From the NCBI GenBank assembly GCA_030425485.1, contig JAUIAM010000010.1, positions 51,816 to 115,815 on the forward strand: DNA of 64,000 nucleotides, written 5' to 3'. Positions 36,752-45,722 of this stretch are shown here, piece after piece; within the stretch, counting starts at the first letter, position 1, and every line of letters begins with the position of its first letter. The DNA comes from Verrucomicrobiia bacterium (lineage in GTDB: Bacteria > Verrucomicrobiota > Verrucomicrobiia > Opitutales > Cerasicoccaceae). Below the pieces are notes generated by a model that saw only the letters and a list, made by a program, of their open reading frames with translations, ran no database searches and had not been told where the DNA came from. Made by a program: the position numbers and the translations under genes.

Positions 36752-39387
36752 TGGGTAATGCTTTCCTTTTCAGGCTGGGCCTTGGTTTGATTGTAATAGG
36801 TCTGCGCCTGTATATTCAGCGCGGTTCCACAAAGCGGCGGTCTGGCGCCTGGCGCGTAGTAGCACACACTGGAATACTTGTGTCCCTCGGCTTGTTGCTC
36901 CACGAGCGGGTAATCCATAATGGATTCCTGCACCGATGGCGGCAGTCCGGTGTCCTGGGCGATTTCCTGAATGTCGGCCTTGTCCAACTGTCGCATCAAT
37001 AGATGCTGCTTGGAATTGCCCATGACGACGGAGCGAATGCGCGAGCTTTTGAAGCGCTCGTATTGCTGAACGATGGAACAAGTCCAGCATGAGAATTTAC
37101 GAAGCTGCGCGTATGCCTCGGAAACGGTTTTCTCGCCTCCCGGCACGTCAAGGAAGCGTGAGACTTCTTCAAAGATGATCCGTTTGCGCAAGTTGCGCGG
37201 CAGCGAAATTATATGTTGCCGGGCGAATGAGGTAATGAGCAAACCGGCGGCAGTGCGTAGTTCAACGGCTTCGTCGCCCAATTGTCCCAACTCGAAATGC
37301 GCAATCCGGTTTTTCAAATTGATGTTGGTCGCGCCATCGAACAGCTTGCCGTAACTGCCGGTAGCCGTCCATGCGGCCATGAGGGTAGCCAATTCGTCAA
37401 TTTCCTCCTTGGGGTGGTAAGAACTGCGCCCGAATCGCATCAGTTCAATCAACTGAGAGTGGATCGGATAATCTTCGGGCTCAAAGTAGGCAAAAGCGGT
37501 GTCCTTGACGTAATCGCTCGTGTCGGCGTGTTTGGCGAACTCGACAACCCTGTCCGGCCTGATCGAATTGAAGAATTCCATCGCTTCCTCGTCCTCAGCG
37601 GCAAGTAAGTCGCGGAAAATACTGAATGCTTCGATAAAGCTTGTCTTGGTCTGAATCTTCTCTTGCTTCCACAGGTAGGTGGCGCACGCCATTTTGCGGA
37701 CCTCCGGCATACGGTCACGATGCTTGTTGCTCCACGATTCAAATTGGTCGCGGTAGAGTAAATCAATGTAGTGTCCAATCTGCGCCTGCCTGACCTGTTG
37801 CCGTTCCTGCGAATCGGGCACGCCAATCATGCGTGAAACCAAGGCGACGCCAGAGGATATTTGCAGGCGTGTCAGCGGCATACCTGCCGTATCGAGATAA
37901 TTGATTACGAGGTCGCTGTCGGGCTGGATAATGATTGGTGTGCCGCCAAGGTTATTCGTGAAGCTTTCGTATGACAGCCCTTCTTCAATGATAACCGTGT
38001 AGGCGAATTTGTGGGCGGTTTGCGATAGGAGGTCTTCCATGAAGACCGATTTACCGGCGCCACTGATGCCAAACAGAACAGTTTGCTGCGGGGTTCCCCC
38101 AACAAAGGTGTTGATGCCAACAAGATTGCTCTGGTTGCCGTCATAAAGCGCTTCGGCATTATCCAGATAACCGGTAAAGGTCGCCGAAAAAGGTAACAAA
38201 TCGGCCAAATAGCCGTCCTCGGCGTACTCGTCGCGGTGCGTGTAGGTGGAACCGGTCCAGCCGGGCCATGAGGCAAAGAACAGCTTCTTGCTGCTGGCAA
38301 AAAGAGTGTTCTGGTAAATCTCGGCTCCGTTCATCTGAGCGACGGCCTGCTTGAGCTCGGCTGTTTTGGCGCGAAGCGTTTCCAAGTCCTTCGCCCAGGT
38401 GCGAATAATATAGGTAACGCTGAACGGCTTCGTGTAGCCCTGCGCAAGCGCGTCGATTGTTTTCTCTTTCTTCTGGATGGCCGTGGCGTCCGATTGGCGC
38501 CCCTTGTGACGGTGCTCATTTTTGAGCCGGTCGGCTTCCTTCTCCTCCTTTCGGATAATTTGCCGAATGTCGAGAGGCTGAATATTGACGGTGATCTGAT
38601 AGTCCAGAGACGGCAGACTCGTCAGGTTATGGATGATGCCGGGGTAGGTTTCGCTGGGCCAGCGTTGGACCGTGAAAATGCTGTGATAATAGCCGTCAAA
38701 TTCCAGAGCGGCTTTGTCCGCCGAACGGATGTCACAATGCAGGCAGTTTTCCTGAATCGTGTATCGTTCGTCGAAACTGCTCTGGTAGTCATAGTCAAAA
38801 CTCTCGGAAAGCGAGGGGTTGAGGAACCGCTTGCAATAGGCGTAGTGTTCCACGTCGCTCATGGCGGCAACCGATGTATCCGCGCCCAAAACATTGCGCA
38901 TCTGATTTTCCCGTTCGCCAAAATGGGTCCGCAAACTGTCGAGCTGCGCGTCATAAAATTTGCGGAGTCCGGGCTTGGATTTCAGATTGCCCGAATACTT
39001 TTCCATTTCGCAGACAATGAAAATGACAAGGTGCTCGCGCCTGAGTTGACGCGCCAACATTCTGGACCAGTAGCGCGTGAAACGCTCATTGCGAATGGCC
39101 TTCAAATAATCGTCCTGACAGTGATCCAGTGTTTCCTGATAATACTGCGTTAGCGCGTGGCGGTAATCATTGTTGCAAGTCCATTGAACCTGCATCGATT
39201 CATTCGATCCCAGCGAATTAAGCATATGCCGTATCTTACGCTTGTATTCGTTTTTGATGCTCACGCTGCCGCCTCGCAGGTCGGGCGTTTCGACCACGAA
39301 ACCCTTGGCCACACGGCAGCCCTTTTCAAGCGAGCCGAAAATGAGCATGTCATCGGCAAACCAGCCATTGGGTGCCTGACTACTCAT
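36748..39387 (-). CDS. virB4: VirB4/TrbE-like conjugation ATPase
   Basis: An 879-residue protein. Walker A lies near residue 440 (FGISGAGKSVFMEDLL) and the Walker-B-like stretch near 734 is RIIFEEVSRFLDVPGG. The N-terminal 430 residues carry the TrbE/VirB4 domain (HREHLVIFIVCEMEKYSG, DIRQIIRKEEKEADRLK). The family powers pilus assembly and DNA transfer at the inner membrane. It overlaps the VirB3-like gene start by 8 bases. Confidence 0.92.
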   Translation of the reverse strand: MSSQAPNGWFADDMLIFGSLEKGCRVAKGFVVETPDLRGGSVSIKNEYKRKIRHMLNSLGSNESMQVQWTCNNDYRHALTQYYQETLDHCQDDYLKAIRNERFTRYWSRMLARQLRREHLVIFIVCEMEKYSGNLKSKPGLRKFYDAQLDSLRTHFGERENQMRNVLGADTSVAAMSDVEHYAYCKRFLNPSLSESFDYDYQSSFDERYTIQENCLHCDIRSADKAALEFDGYYHSIFTVQRWPSETYPGIIHNLTSLPSLDYQITVNIQPLDIRQIIRKEEKEADRLKNEHRHKGRQSDATAIQKKEKTIDALAQGYTKPFSVTYIIRTWAKDLETLRAKTAELKQAVAQMNGAEIYQNTLFASSKKLFFASWPGWTGSTYTHRDEYAEDGYLADLLPFSATFTGYLDNAEALYDGNQSNLVGINTFVGGTPQQTVLFGISGAGKSVFMEDLLSQTAHKFAYTVIIEEGLSYESFTNNLGGTPIIIQPDSDLVINYLDTAGMPLTRLQISSGVALVSRMIGVPDSQERQQVRQAQIGHYIDLLYRDQFESWSNKHRDRMPEVRKMACATYLWKQEKIQTKTSFIEAFSIFRDLLAAEDEEAMEFFNSIRPDRVVEFAKHADTSDYVKDTAFAYFEPEDYPIHSQLIELMRFGRSSYHPKEEIDELATLMAAWTATGSYGKLFDGATNINLKNRIAHFELGQLGDEAVELRTAAGLLITSFARQHIISLPRNLRKRIIFEEVSRFLDVPGGEKTVSEAYAQLRKFSCWTCSIVQQYERFKSSRIRSVVMGNSKQHLLMRQLDKADIQEIAQDTGLPPSVQESIMDYPLVEQQAEGHKYSSVCYYAPGARPPLCGTALNIQAQTYYNQTKAQPEKESITQ

Positions 39388-39721
39388 AGCTGCCTCCTAT
39401 TTGACGTGGATTAATTGGTTGATTGGCCTTCACAAATGAGAAACCCGATGAGGTCACATTGTGGAGCCAATCACGGTCATAGCCTCGGGGCTTATTGTGA
39501 CGAAGCGTGAAAACGTAGATGGTGGGCAGCGCCAAAAACGGCGCCGCCACCAGTATTGAAGCCACCAATCCGAGGCCAAAAATACTGAAGGAAATCATGC
39601 TTACCGATAGCGCCACGACGACGCCGATAATCGGGAAAAGAAATAGATTCCCTGAAAGGCCAAATGCCTGACCTTTGGAATCATTAGCCGCATTGGTGCG
39701 GGTACGCTCAAGCTGTTCCAT
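39380..39721 (-). CDS. virB3: VirB3/TrbD-like small membrane protein
   Basis: A 113-residue protein with two hydrophobic segments (LFLFPIIGVVVALSVSMISF, GLGLVASILVAAPFLALPTI) and a C-terminal RHNKPRGYDRDWLHN. Size, topology and position next to VirB4 fit VirB3. Confidence 0.75.
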   Translation of the reverse strand: MEQLERTRTNAANDSKGQAFGLSGNLFLFPIIGVVVALSVSMISFSIFGLGLVASILVAAPFLALPTIYVFTLRHNKPRGYDRDWLHNVTSSGFSFVKANQPINPRQIGGSYE

Positions 39722-39769
39722 GTCTATTGACAGGGTTAATAGAAGAATCTGATACGGATAAAATCCGTA

Positions 39770-40042
39770 TTAGAACGAAGGCGTAACCACGGCGTCGCCC
39801 AATCCTGCGAGCACGAAGAACGACGACATAATGAGGCCAGCGCCCGAAATAATCACACCGCCAAATATCGATGAATAGCCTTCCGAATCGCCATCGGCGA
39901 TCTTGCGGGCACCCCGCCACACAAGGAACACTCCGTAAACAAATCCGAAGAAAAAGATTACGCCCAGCGCCAGCGAGAACATATCTTTGAGGTCAGTCAG
40001 TGTGGCTTGCGCCAAGATGGGTGTAAGTGTGGTTGCATTCAT
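39770..40042 (-). CDS. virB2: VirB2/TrbC-like pilin
   Basis: A 90-residue protein: exported start (MNATTLTPILAQATLTDLKD), two hydrophobic helices (MFSLALGVIFFFGFVYGVFL, GGVIISGAGLIMSSFFVLAG) joined by a polar loop (RGARKIADGDSEGY). This is the topology of VirB2/TrbC major pilins. It is the first gene of the leftward operon. Confidence 0.7.
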   Translation of the reverse strand: MNATTLTPILAQATLTDLKDMFSLALGVIFFFGFVYGVFLVWRGARKIADGDSEGYSSIFGGVIISGAGLIMSSFFVLAGLGDAVVTPSF

Positions 40043-40228
40043 AGATTTCTATATGTTGATGTTTGTTTTTGGTTTCTACGATCCGCTGAGCTTTGTATGT
40101 TTTTTCTTATGGAATTGCTTTTAATCAGCGATCAACATTGAGATATTCCACGCCGTAAATGTATTCCAATTATCTGATCTCTTAACAAAATAATAACATT
40201 TATAAGATCATACATCGCACCGTTTTAA
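40043..40228. promoter_or_regulatory. AT-rich divergent promoter region
   Basis: 186 bases between the VirB2-like gene and the AAA+ gene, richer in A and T than anything around it (AACAAAATAATAACATTTAT). It must hold the promoters of the secretion operon and of the AAA+ gene. I could not fix exact -35/-10 boxes. Confidence 0.5.
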
Positions 40229-41164
40229 ATGATAACCACCGATCATATTTCCAAACTGAAAGGTCATTTGCTGGCCAATATTCGTGGGCAAGATACCGCC
40301 ATTGACAAAGCCTGTTCCGTGCTGGAGCGCGGAGCCTTCAAACTGTCGTCCCCGGATCGACCGTTAGGTTCGTTCCTGTTCGTGGGACCAACTGGTGTTG
40401 GAAAAACCGAACTCACCAAGTGTTTCACGCACTACCTTTTCCCCGGCGAAAATCGCCTCATCCGTTTCGATATGTCCGAGTATCAAAACAAGGAACAATT
40501 GGAAGTGCTGCTTGGCGACGACGCCAACGCCCAAGGGCAAATGGGGCGACAGTTCGATTTGAACCGGGATGCCGACGGCAACCTGCAAGGCGGCACAATT
40601 CTCCTCGATGAAATTGAAAAAGCGCATCCTGATTTGCTGCTCATTCTCCTGCAAATTTTGGAGGACGGGCGTTTGACGCTACGGGACGGCACACTGCTGA
40701 ATGTCTCGAATTTCTTTGTCGTGCTCACTTCCAACATTGGCGCCGCCGAAGCAATGGAGATGCGAAAATCAAGCGTGGAAACCGTGGAGCGTGTCGTGTT
40801 CAACTTGGTCAAAGAGAAACTTCGTCCTGAACTTGTCGGACGAATTTCTGAACAGATTGTGTTTCGTCGGCTGGAATATGACGTGCAAGTTGAAATTGCT
40901 AAACTCCTACTCGGACGCGAAATCGAGCGCTTAAATCGTCAATTTGATACGCAGATTTCTTACAACAAAACCGTCTTGGAATTTGTGCTCATCGAAGGAT
41001 TTGATGCCCGCTTTGGCGCCCGTCCTCTGCGCCGGTGCATTGAACGCTTGGTTGGCGACGCCCTTGTTGAACAACTAAAACTCGGCAATCAACCAGCCGG
41101 AATGTTGGTCGTCGATTCTGACGCTGGTAAGCTGCGTTTGCAAAGTGAAAGCCGTCCCGCCTAG
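40229..41164 (+). CDS. single-domain ClpB/ClpA-like AAA+ ATPase
   Basis: A 311-residue protein that matches only the second ATPase domain (D2) plus the small C-terminal domain of ClpB/ClpA: LFVGPTGVGKTELTKCF (Walker A), ILLDEIEKAHPDLLLILLQI (Walker B), VVLTSNIG (sensor 1), LRPELVGRI (arginine finger) and FGARPLRRCIERLV (sensor 2). The N-domain, first ATPase domain and middle domain are missing. The aromatic pore motif GYVG is not present; the segment reads NAQGQMGRQFD. It lies between the secretion operon and the relaxase. It may remodel transfer proteins; a role as a chaperone or substitute motor is only inference. Confidence 0.8.
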   Translation: MITTDHISKLKGHLLANIRGQDTAIDKACSVLERGAFKLSSPDRPLGSFLFVGPTGVGKTELTKCFTHYLFPGENRLIRFDMSEYQNKEQLEVLLGDDANAQGQMGRQFDLNRDADGNLQGGTILLDEIEKAHPDLLLILLQILEDGRLTLRDGTLLNVSNFFVVLTSNIGAAEAMEMRKSSVETVERVVFNLVKEKLRPELVGRISEQIVFRRLEYDVQVEIAKLLLGREIERLNRQFDTQISYNKTVLEFVLIEGFDARFGARPLRRCIERLVGDALVEQLKLGNQPAGMLVVDSDAGKLRLQSESRPA

Positions 41165-41192
41165 CGGTTCGCCAGGCGGGACAGTTGGGCTT

Positions 41193-41645
41193 TTAGCAAA
41201 GCCCACCTTCATTGAATGAGTAGTAACCGATTCCTTTGGGATCGGATTTTGGATCGCCGCAAATGATGTGATCCAGCAAGGGAATCTGCATCATTTTTCC
41301 GCATTCTACGAGATTGCGAGTTGCCCGAATATCTTGCTGCGATGGGTGTGGATCGCCGCTCGGATGCTGATGGGCTACGGCGATGTTGGCGGCGCTCCCG
41401 AGAATCGCCACCCGGAACACTTCCGCCGGACTTATCATGGTTCCGCTGATCGTTCCGAGTGAAATCATGGTGCGGCTTATCGGCTGATTTTTGCGGTTCA
41501 TACAGATCACCCAAAAGCTTTCCTGCATCGGATAATTATCAAATGCCCCCTGCATGTATTGGTAGATCATGGCGGGACAGTCGAGTGCTGAGCTCTGGCA
41601 TTCTGAGACGAGTGAATACTTGATCGAAGCTTCGTAGATTTTCAT
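41193..41645 (-). CDS. RadC-like JAB-domain protein
   Basis: A 150-residue protein ending in a complete JAB/MPN motif: VAHQHPSGDPHPSQQDIRAT with both His and the Asp of the zinc site, followed by MQIPLLDHIICGD and GIGYYSFNEGG. Start at 41645 with GAAAGG upstream. RadC-like proteins are common in mobile elements; the biochemical role is not settled. It is convergent with the AAA+ gene and divergent from the relaxase. Confidence 0.85.
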   Translation of the reverse strand: MKIYEASIKYSLVSECQSSALDCPAMIYQYMQGAFDNYPMQESFWVICMNRKNQPISRTMISLGTISGTMISPAEVFRVAILGSAANIAVAHQHPSGDPHPSQQDIRATRNLVECGKMMQIPLLDHIICGDPKSDPKGIGYYSFNEGGLC

Positions 41646-42078
41646 TTTGTACCTTTCAATTTGAAAGGCTTCCGGCCCCTCAAAACCAATGAGGGTTTGA
41701 ACTGGAAACCGTTCGCGCTTCGCGCTCACGCGAGGTCAAGGTGGAGGCGCAGCACTACCTTGAACCGTGTGACACCATTGGAAAAAACGGGGACAGTTTC
41801 TTTTCCAGTGCGGTCAAATGCGCCGCAATTTCCACCGGATTTCAGGGCTATTTTTGAACGCGAATGCGCTCCGGTTTTGTCGCGAACCGTACTCCGAAGA
41901 CTTCGGCGATGTCTGGCGCAATAATTGGGGAATCCGGCCTTGGACAACTTCCCTATTAAGCGGGCGAATCCTGCGATAATATAGCCTTAGCTCGTAAGGG
42001 GTAAGGCGTCCCCCACCTAAAGAAACGCCCCAATGCGTTTCACAACATAAATAACACCGGGAAATCCCGCCCATAACC
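41646..42078. other. 433-base gap upstream of the relaxase; possible oriT region
   Basis: No gene recognised. It contains the RadC dyad, a second dyad CCCTCA-AAACCAA-TGAGGG at 41677-41695, and runs such as GGGGTAAGGCGTCCCCC near 42000. Origins of transfer of MobF elements usually lie next to the relaxase gene, so this is the best candidate place, but no nick site can be proved. Confidence 0.35.
41652..41668. promoter_or_regulatory. dyad overlapping the RadC ribosome-binding site
   Basis: Perfect palindrome CCTTTCAA-T-TTGAAAGG, 6 bases upstream of the RadC start; its left arm contains the GAAAGG read as ribosome-binding site on the minus strand. Confidence 0.55.
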
Positions 42079-44907
42079 GTGCTCAGTCCTAAGCCACAAT
42101 ACAACCTGCGCAATGCCAAGGAATACTTCCGGGAACACTTGCAGGTAGGCGACTACTACGCCCAAGAAAACGAGGTGCAAGGCGAGTGGTTTGGGCAGGG
42201 AGCGGAGAAATTGGGACTGCAAGGTACCGTAAAAGAACGCGAATTTGTCGCGCTATGTGAGGGCAATAATCCCGCCAATAATGAGCGCCTAACTGCGCGC
42301 AAAAACACGACGCGAACCAAGGACGGCAAGGAAGTCGCCAACCGGCGCATCTTCTACGACTTCACGATAAGCCCGCCGAAAAGCGTGTCGATTGCCGGGC
42401 TCTATCAGGACGTACGCATCGTCCACATTCACAATAAAGCAGTCCAAACAGCGATGCAAGAAATGGAGAAATTCGCCATGACCCGCGTTCGCAAAAACGG
42501 GCGCTCCGATGACCGGACAACCGGCAACGTGATCGGCGCGGCCTTCCGTCACGATACCAGCCGGGCGCTTGATCCGCACTTGCACACGCACTGCATCGTC
42601 ATGAATGCGACCTACGATCCCGTCGAAAATCGGTGGAAAGCGTTACAAAATTACGAAATGCTTAAGGCGCAAAAATTCGTCGAAAATCTCTACTACCACG
42701 AGCTTGCTAAGGGGCTCAAACAATTGGGCTACGTGACCGAAAACAATGCGCGTGATTTTGAAATCCGAAGCATCTTGCCCGAACTGATTGAAAAATTCTC
42801 GAAGCGTCATCAGCAAATTGATGCGGGCGTGCGAGAGCATTTATCAAACGGAAATCGGCCCAAGAATTTGAAGGAATTGCGGGCGCAAATTGCGCACGAA
42901 AAACGGGACCGCAAAATCAAGGAATCGTCGGCGTCGAACCTGCACGCTCACTGGAGTGGGCAAATGACGCCTACCGACATCGCCTCGCTCGCGCCAGAAA
43001 TCGCGCCTCATTCCGTCGATAAAACTACGCCGAATATGGGGGCCATTGTCAGTTGGGCCGATGAACGGGTATTCGAGCGCAAGTCTGTGGTCGAAGATTA
43101 CCAGCTCAAGGCGGCGGCGTTGATCCGTGGTCGGGGCGAGGATTTCACCCTCGAAAAATTGAACGCCGAAATCGCTCGCCGAAACTACCTCAAAAATGAG
43201 CGCGATCATACCATTACCACCCACGTTGCACTCGACCGCGAATTGCAAATCGTGGAAACCGCCAAAAATGGGCGCAATCAGCACGCGCCATTTTGCGAAG
43301 ATTATCAGCCGTCAATTGCGACGATAACCGGCGAACAAAAATCCGCGGTTGAGCGGATCCTTGGGAGCCAAGATTATGTGACGCTGTTCCGGGGCGGCGC
43401 CGGGACCGGCAAAACCTTCGCTTTACAGGAAGTCGCTAAGGGCTTGGAAAATGCCGGTCATTCCGTCGTCGTTTTAGCGCCGCAACGCCAGCAGGTTATC
43501 GACCTGCAAAACGACGGTTTTGCAGCGCAGACCGTCGCCCGGTTTCTGGCGAAAAGCGATCTGCCTTCCAATGCTGTCGTCGTGATTGACGAGGCTGGGC
43601 AGATTGGCGGCAAGCAAATGTCCGACCTTTTCACGACGCTGAAAGCGAGTGAAACGCGCATCATTTTGTCGGGCGACACGCGCCAACATGGCGCCGTGGA
43701 AGCCTCGGACGCGCTCCGAGCCATTGAAAAGCACGCCGGGCTTCATCCCGCCGAGTTGACCGCGATTCGTCGGCAAGACCCGGCCAAGGGTCGCGACGAA
43801 AACGAGCGCGTTTTCATTGGCGAATACCGCGAAGCGGTGAAGGCTGCTTCCAAGGGTGAAGTCGTCGAGTCGTTTGAACGACTCGACTCCCTTGACTGCG
43901 TGATCGAAGTCGATGAGGCGAACCGACAGGCGACTTTGGCCGATGATTATTTGCAGGCGCGGCAGGCCGGAGAATCGACGCTGATTGTCGCTCAAACTTG
44001 GGACGAAATTCACGCCGTTAATGACGCCGTACGTCAGCGCCTCAAGGAAGCGGACTTGTTGGGGGCGGAGTCCAAGCTGGCTTTCTACGAAAGCCGCGAC
44101 TTGGATAATGCGCAAAAGCGCGACGCGCGTTTTTACGAGCCCGGCGACCACGTTTATTTCATCAAAAAGTACGGTCGTTTTGGTAAAGGCGAACTTGCGA
44201 AAGTCGAACGCGCCAGCGAGCAAGGTTTTTCCCTGCGTAAAGATGGCAAGGTGACGACGGTCGGCTTCAAGCAGTCCAAGCACTTCGTTGTCGCTCGCCA
44301 GCGCGAGCTTGAACTGGCGCCGGGTGATCGTCTCCAAATGAAGTTCAACGGCAAGTCCGTTGATGGCAAACCTATTGTCAACGGCGAGCTCGTCACCGTC
44401 AGCCGCATTGCCAAAAACGGCAACATTGCCGTCATCGATGACCGGGGCCAGCGCAAAACTTTGGCGCCTACGCAGCGCCTAGCCAATCTCGGTTACGCCG
44501 TCACCTCGTACGCCTCGCAAGGCAAAACCGTCGATACGGTTTTATTCTCCGACTCGCAAAACCGGGCGGCGACGAACCGCAACCAGTGGTACGTGTCGAT
44601 TTCGCGGGCGCGGCGAAAGATCAAGATTTACACCTCGGACAAGGAAGCTTTACGCGAAAACCTACTGCGCCTCGGCGAGCGCACCTTGGCGATGGACTTT
44701 ATGGAAGCCAAGCGAAAGGGCGGGCAACTGATCCGGCAGGGAATCGACCATGCCAAACGCGCCCGCGAAATCATTTTGCAGGAAGCCAGGCAGCAATTGC
44801 TCAAGAAGCAGCGCTTGGCACCGCCTGCACCGCGCCAAGCCATCAAGCCACTCCGCAGCCCATTAAGGCGGCGCCAACAAAGCAGAGGCATACGACAATC
44901 AATGTAA
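42079..44907 (+). CDS. traI: MobF-type relaxase-helicase (TrwC/TraI-like)
   Basis: A 942-residue protein. The N-terminal relaxase domain has tyrosines at AKEYFREHLQVGDYYAQ and GEWFGQGAEKLGL, and the three-His metal site in RALDPHLHTHCIVMN (about residues 163-175). A RecD-type helicase follows, with Walker A FRGGAGTGKTFALQ (about residue 440), VVVIDEAGQIGGKQM and GYAVTSYASQGKTVDTVLFS near the end. It nicks oriT and unwinds the transferred strand. The start is GTG at 42079; no ATG fits. The C-terminal 40 residues are basic and low in complexity. Confidence 0.93.
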   Translation: MLSPKPQYNLRNAKEYFREHLQVGDYYAQENEVQGEWFGQGAEKLGLQGTVKEREFVALCEGNNPANNERLTARKNTTRTKDGKEVANRRIFYDFTISPPKSVSIAGLYQDVRIVHIHNKAVQTAMQEMEKFAMTRVRKNGRSDDRTTGNVIGAAFRHDTSRALDPHLHTHCIVMNATYDPVENRWKALQNYEMLKAQKFVENLYYHELAKGLKQLGYVTENNARDFEIRSILPELIEKFSKRHQQIDAGVREHLSNGNRPKNLKELRAQIAHEKRDRKIKESSASNLHAHWSGQMTPTDIASLAPEIAPHSVDKTTPNMGAIVSWADERVFERKSVVEDYQLKAAALIRGRGEDFTLEKLNAEIARRNYLKNERDHTITTHVALDRELQIVETAKNGRNQHAPFCEDYQPSIATITGEQKSAVERILGSQDYVTLFRGGAGTGKTFALQEVAKGLENAGHSVVVLAPQRQQVIDLQNDGFAAQTVARFLAKSDLPSNAVVVIDEAGQIGGKQMSDLFTTLKASETRIILSGDTRQHGAVEASDALRAIEKHAGLHPAELTAIRRQDPAKGRDENERVFIGEYREAVKAASKGEVVESFERLDSLDCVIEVDEANRQATLADDYLQARQAGESTLIVAQTWDEIHAVNDAVRQRLKEADLLGAESKLAFYESRDLDNAQKRDARFYEPGDHVYFIKKYGRFGKGELAKVERASEQGFSLRKDGKVTTVGFKQSKHFVVARQRELELAPGDRLQMKFNGKSVDGKPIVNGELVTVSRIAKNGNIAVIDDRGQRKTLAPTQRLANLGYAVTSYASQGKTVDTVLFSDSQNRAATNRNQWYVSISRARRKIKIYTSDKEALRENLLRLGERTLAMDFMEAKRKGGQLIRQGIDHAKRAREIILQEARQQLLKKQRLAPPAPRQAIKPLRSPLRRRQQSRGIRQSM

Positions 44908-44946
44908 GGCTAATCGATTTGGAAACCGGGAACATCACTGAGGGAA

Positions 44947-44970
44947 TGAGGACGCCGGAAGGCGTCCTCA
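44947..44970. terminator. hairpin after the relaxase gene
   Basis: Perfect 10-bp arms TGAGGACGCC and GGCGTCCTCA with a GGAA loop, 39 bases past the relaxase stop. No T-run. It may end transcription or be a regulatory site. Confidence 0.5.
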
Positions 44971-45044
44971 GCGCGTCGCTCAGCGAAAGCGCTTCCACGC
45001 TGCTCATTAAGACGCAGGACGGGCTGCGCCAAATATTCCCTTAG

Positions 45045-45471
45045 ATTCATTTCATTAATGGACTGGTGGGCGAAGGCAAAGCGCAAGCGGTAAGTGAATG
45101 TCATACTTACGATCAACGATGCCAACGTGCATCGCGGGCTATCTCAGCTACTTCACGAGTTCCAAAATTGCGGAGGTGTCCTGCTCAGAGGAGCCGTCAA
45201 CGCAATGTAGCTGCCAAAGTTATATACTTTGCCTGTGATAGTTCAGAAATACAGATCGCCGTAACCTGCCTTTCAAGTTCACCTTTCTCGTGGCTAAGCG
45301 CAAAAAAAATCGGATCTTCATGGTGATAAACGAATCTGCTTATTCAATAATTCTGAGTAAGTCTCATCAAATTTTCTGTTGGAAACATTTCTTAAGAGAC
45401 TCGGATTTTGCCATAAATTTAGATCAAATTCTATCCTCAACTCCTCCGAACGAGCTCTTTGAATCAAACTA
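45045..45471. other. 427-base gap
   Basis: No convincing gene on either strand. The stretch is lower in GC on its right half (45300-45470) and shows no hairpin I would name. It lies between the transfer genes and the metal region, a place where insertions and deletions are likely. Confidence 0.4.
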
Positions 45472-45684
45472 AAAGCAAATCACATTGGCGGCCAAAGCCA
45501 AAGCAGCCACTAGAATCAACGTTTTGAAGTTCGGCATCACCTCCGAAAAGAAGAACCGCCGGACAACTTCCGAAAAGCCGACAAACGCCAACAGCATTTG
45601 GAAAAGGCCACTGATTTTAGCGACCTTCTTCTTGGTCGTAACGGCGGTGCCCACAGCCATCAAACTGAGAACGCCCCGGCTCAA
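45469..45684 (-). pseudogene. truncated CDF-like transporter fragment
   Basis: The frame reads MAVGTAVTTKKKVAKISGLF and QMLLAFVGFSEVVRRFFFSE, very close to the middle of the intact transporter at 47278 (LIAVGTAVTTKKKVAKTSGL). The DNA copies (45481-45670 and 47497-47690) agree at about 80 percent by eye. Both ends of the transporter are missing, so this is a relic. cysK and a secreted-protein gene lie between the two copies. Confidence 0.8.
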
Positions 45685-45695
45685 GGCCGGGGCGT
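45671..45695. terminator. hairpin between cysK and the CDF relic
   Basis: Perfect 10-bp arms ACGCCCCGGC and GCCGGGGCGT with loop TCAAG, 27 bases past the cysK stop. No T-run on the minus strand. Confidence 0.55.
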
Positions 45696-45722
45696 CGATA
45701 GACCCTATTGTGCGTAGACATT

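Noticed and set aside
23687..41747. Shared 12-base string GTCAAGGTGGAG in the gaps at 23687 and 41736
   Set aside because: Too short to be a meaningful repeat.
44586..45044. Long alternative frame overlapping the relaxase 3' end
   Set aside because: Most of it shadows the relaxase; only the tail past 44907 is of interest and is reported separately.
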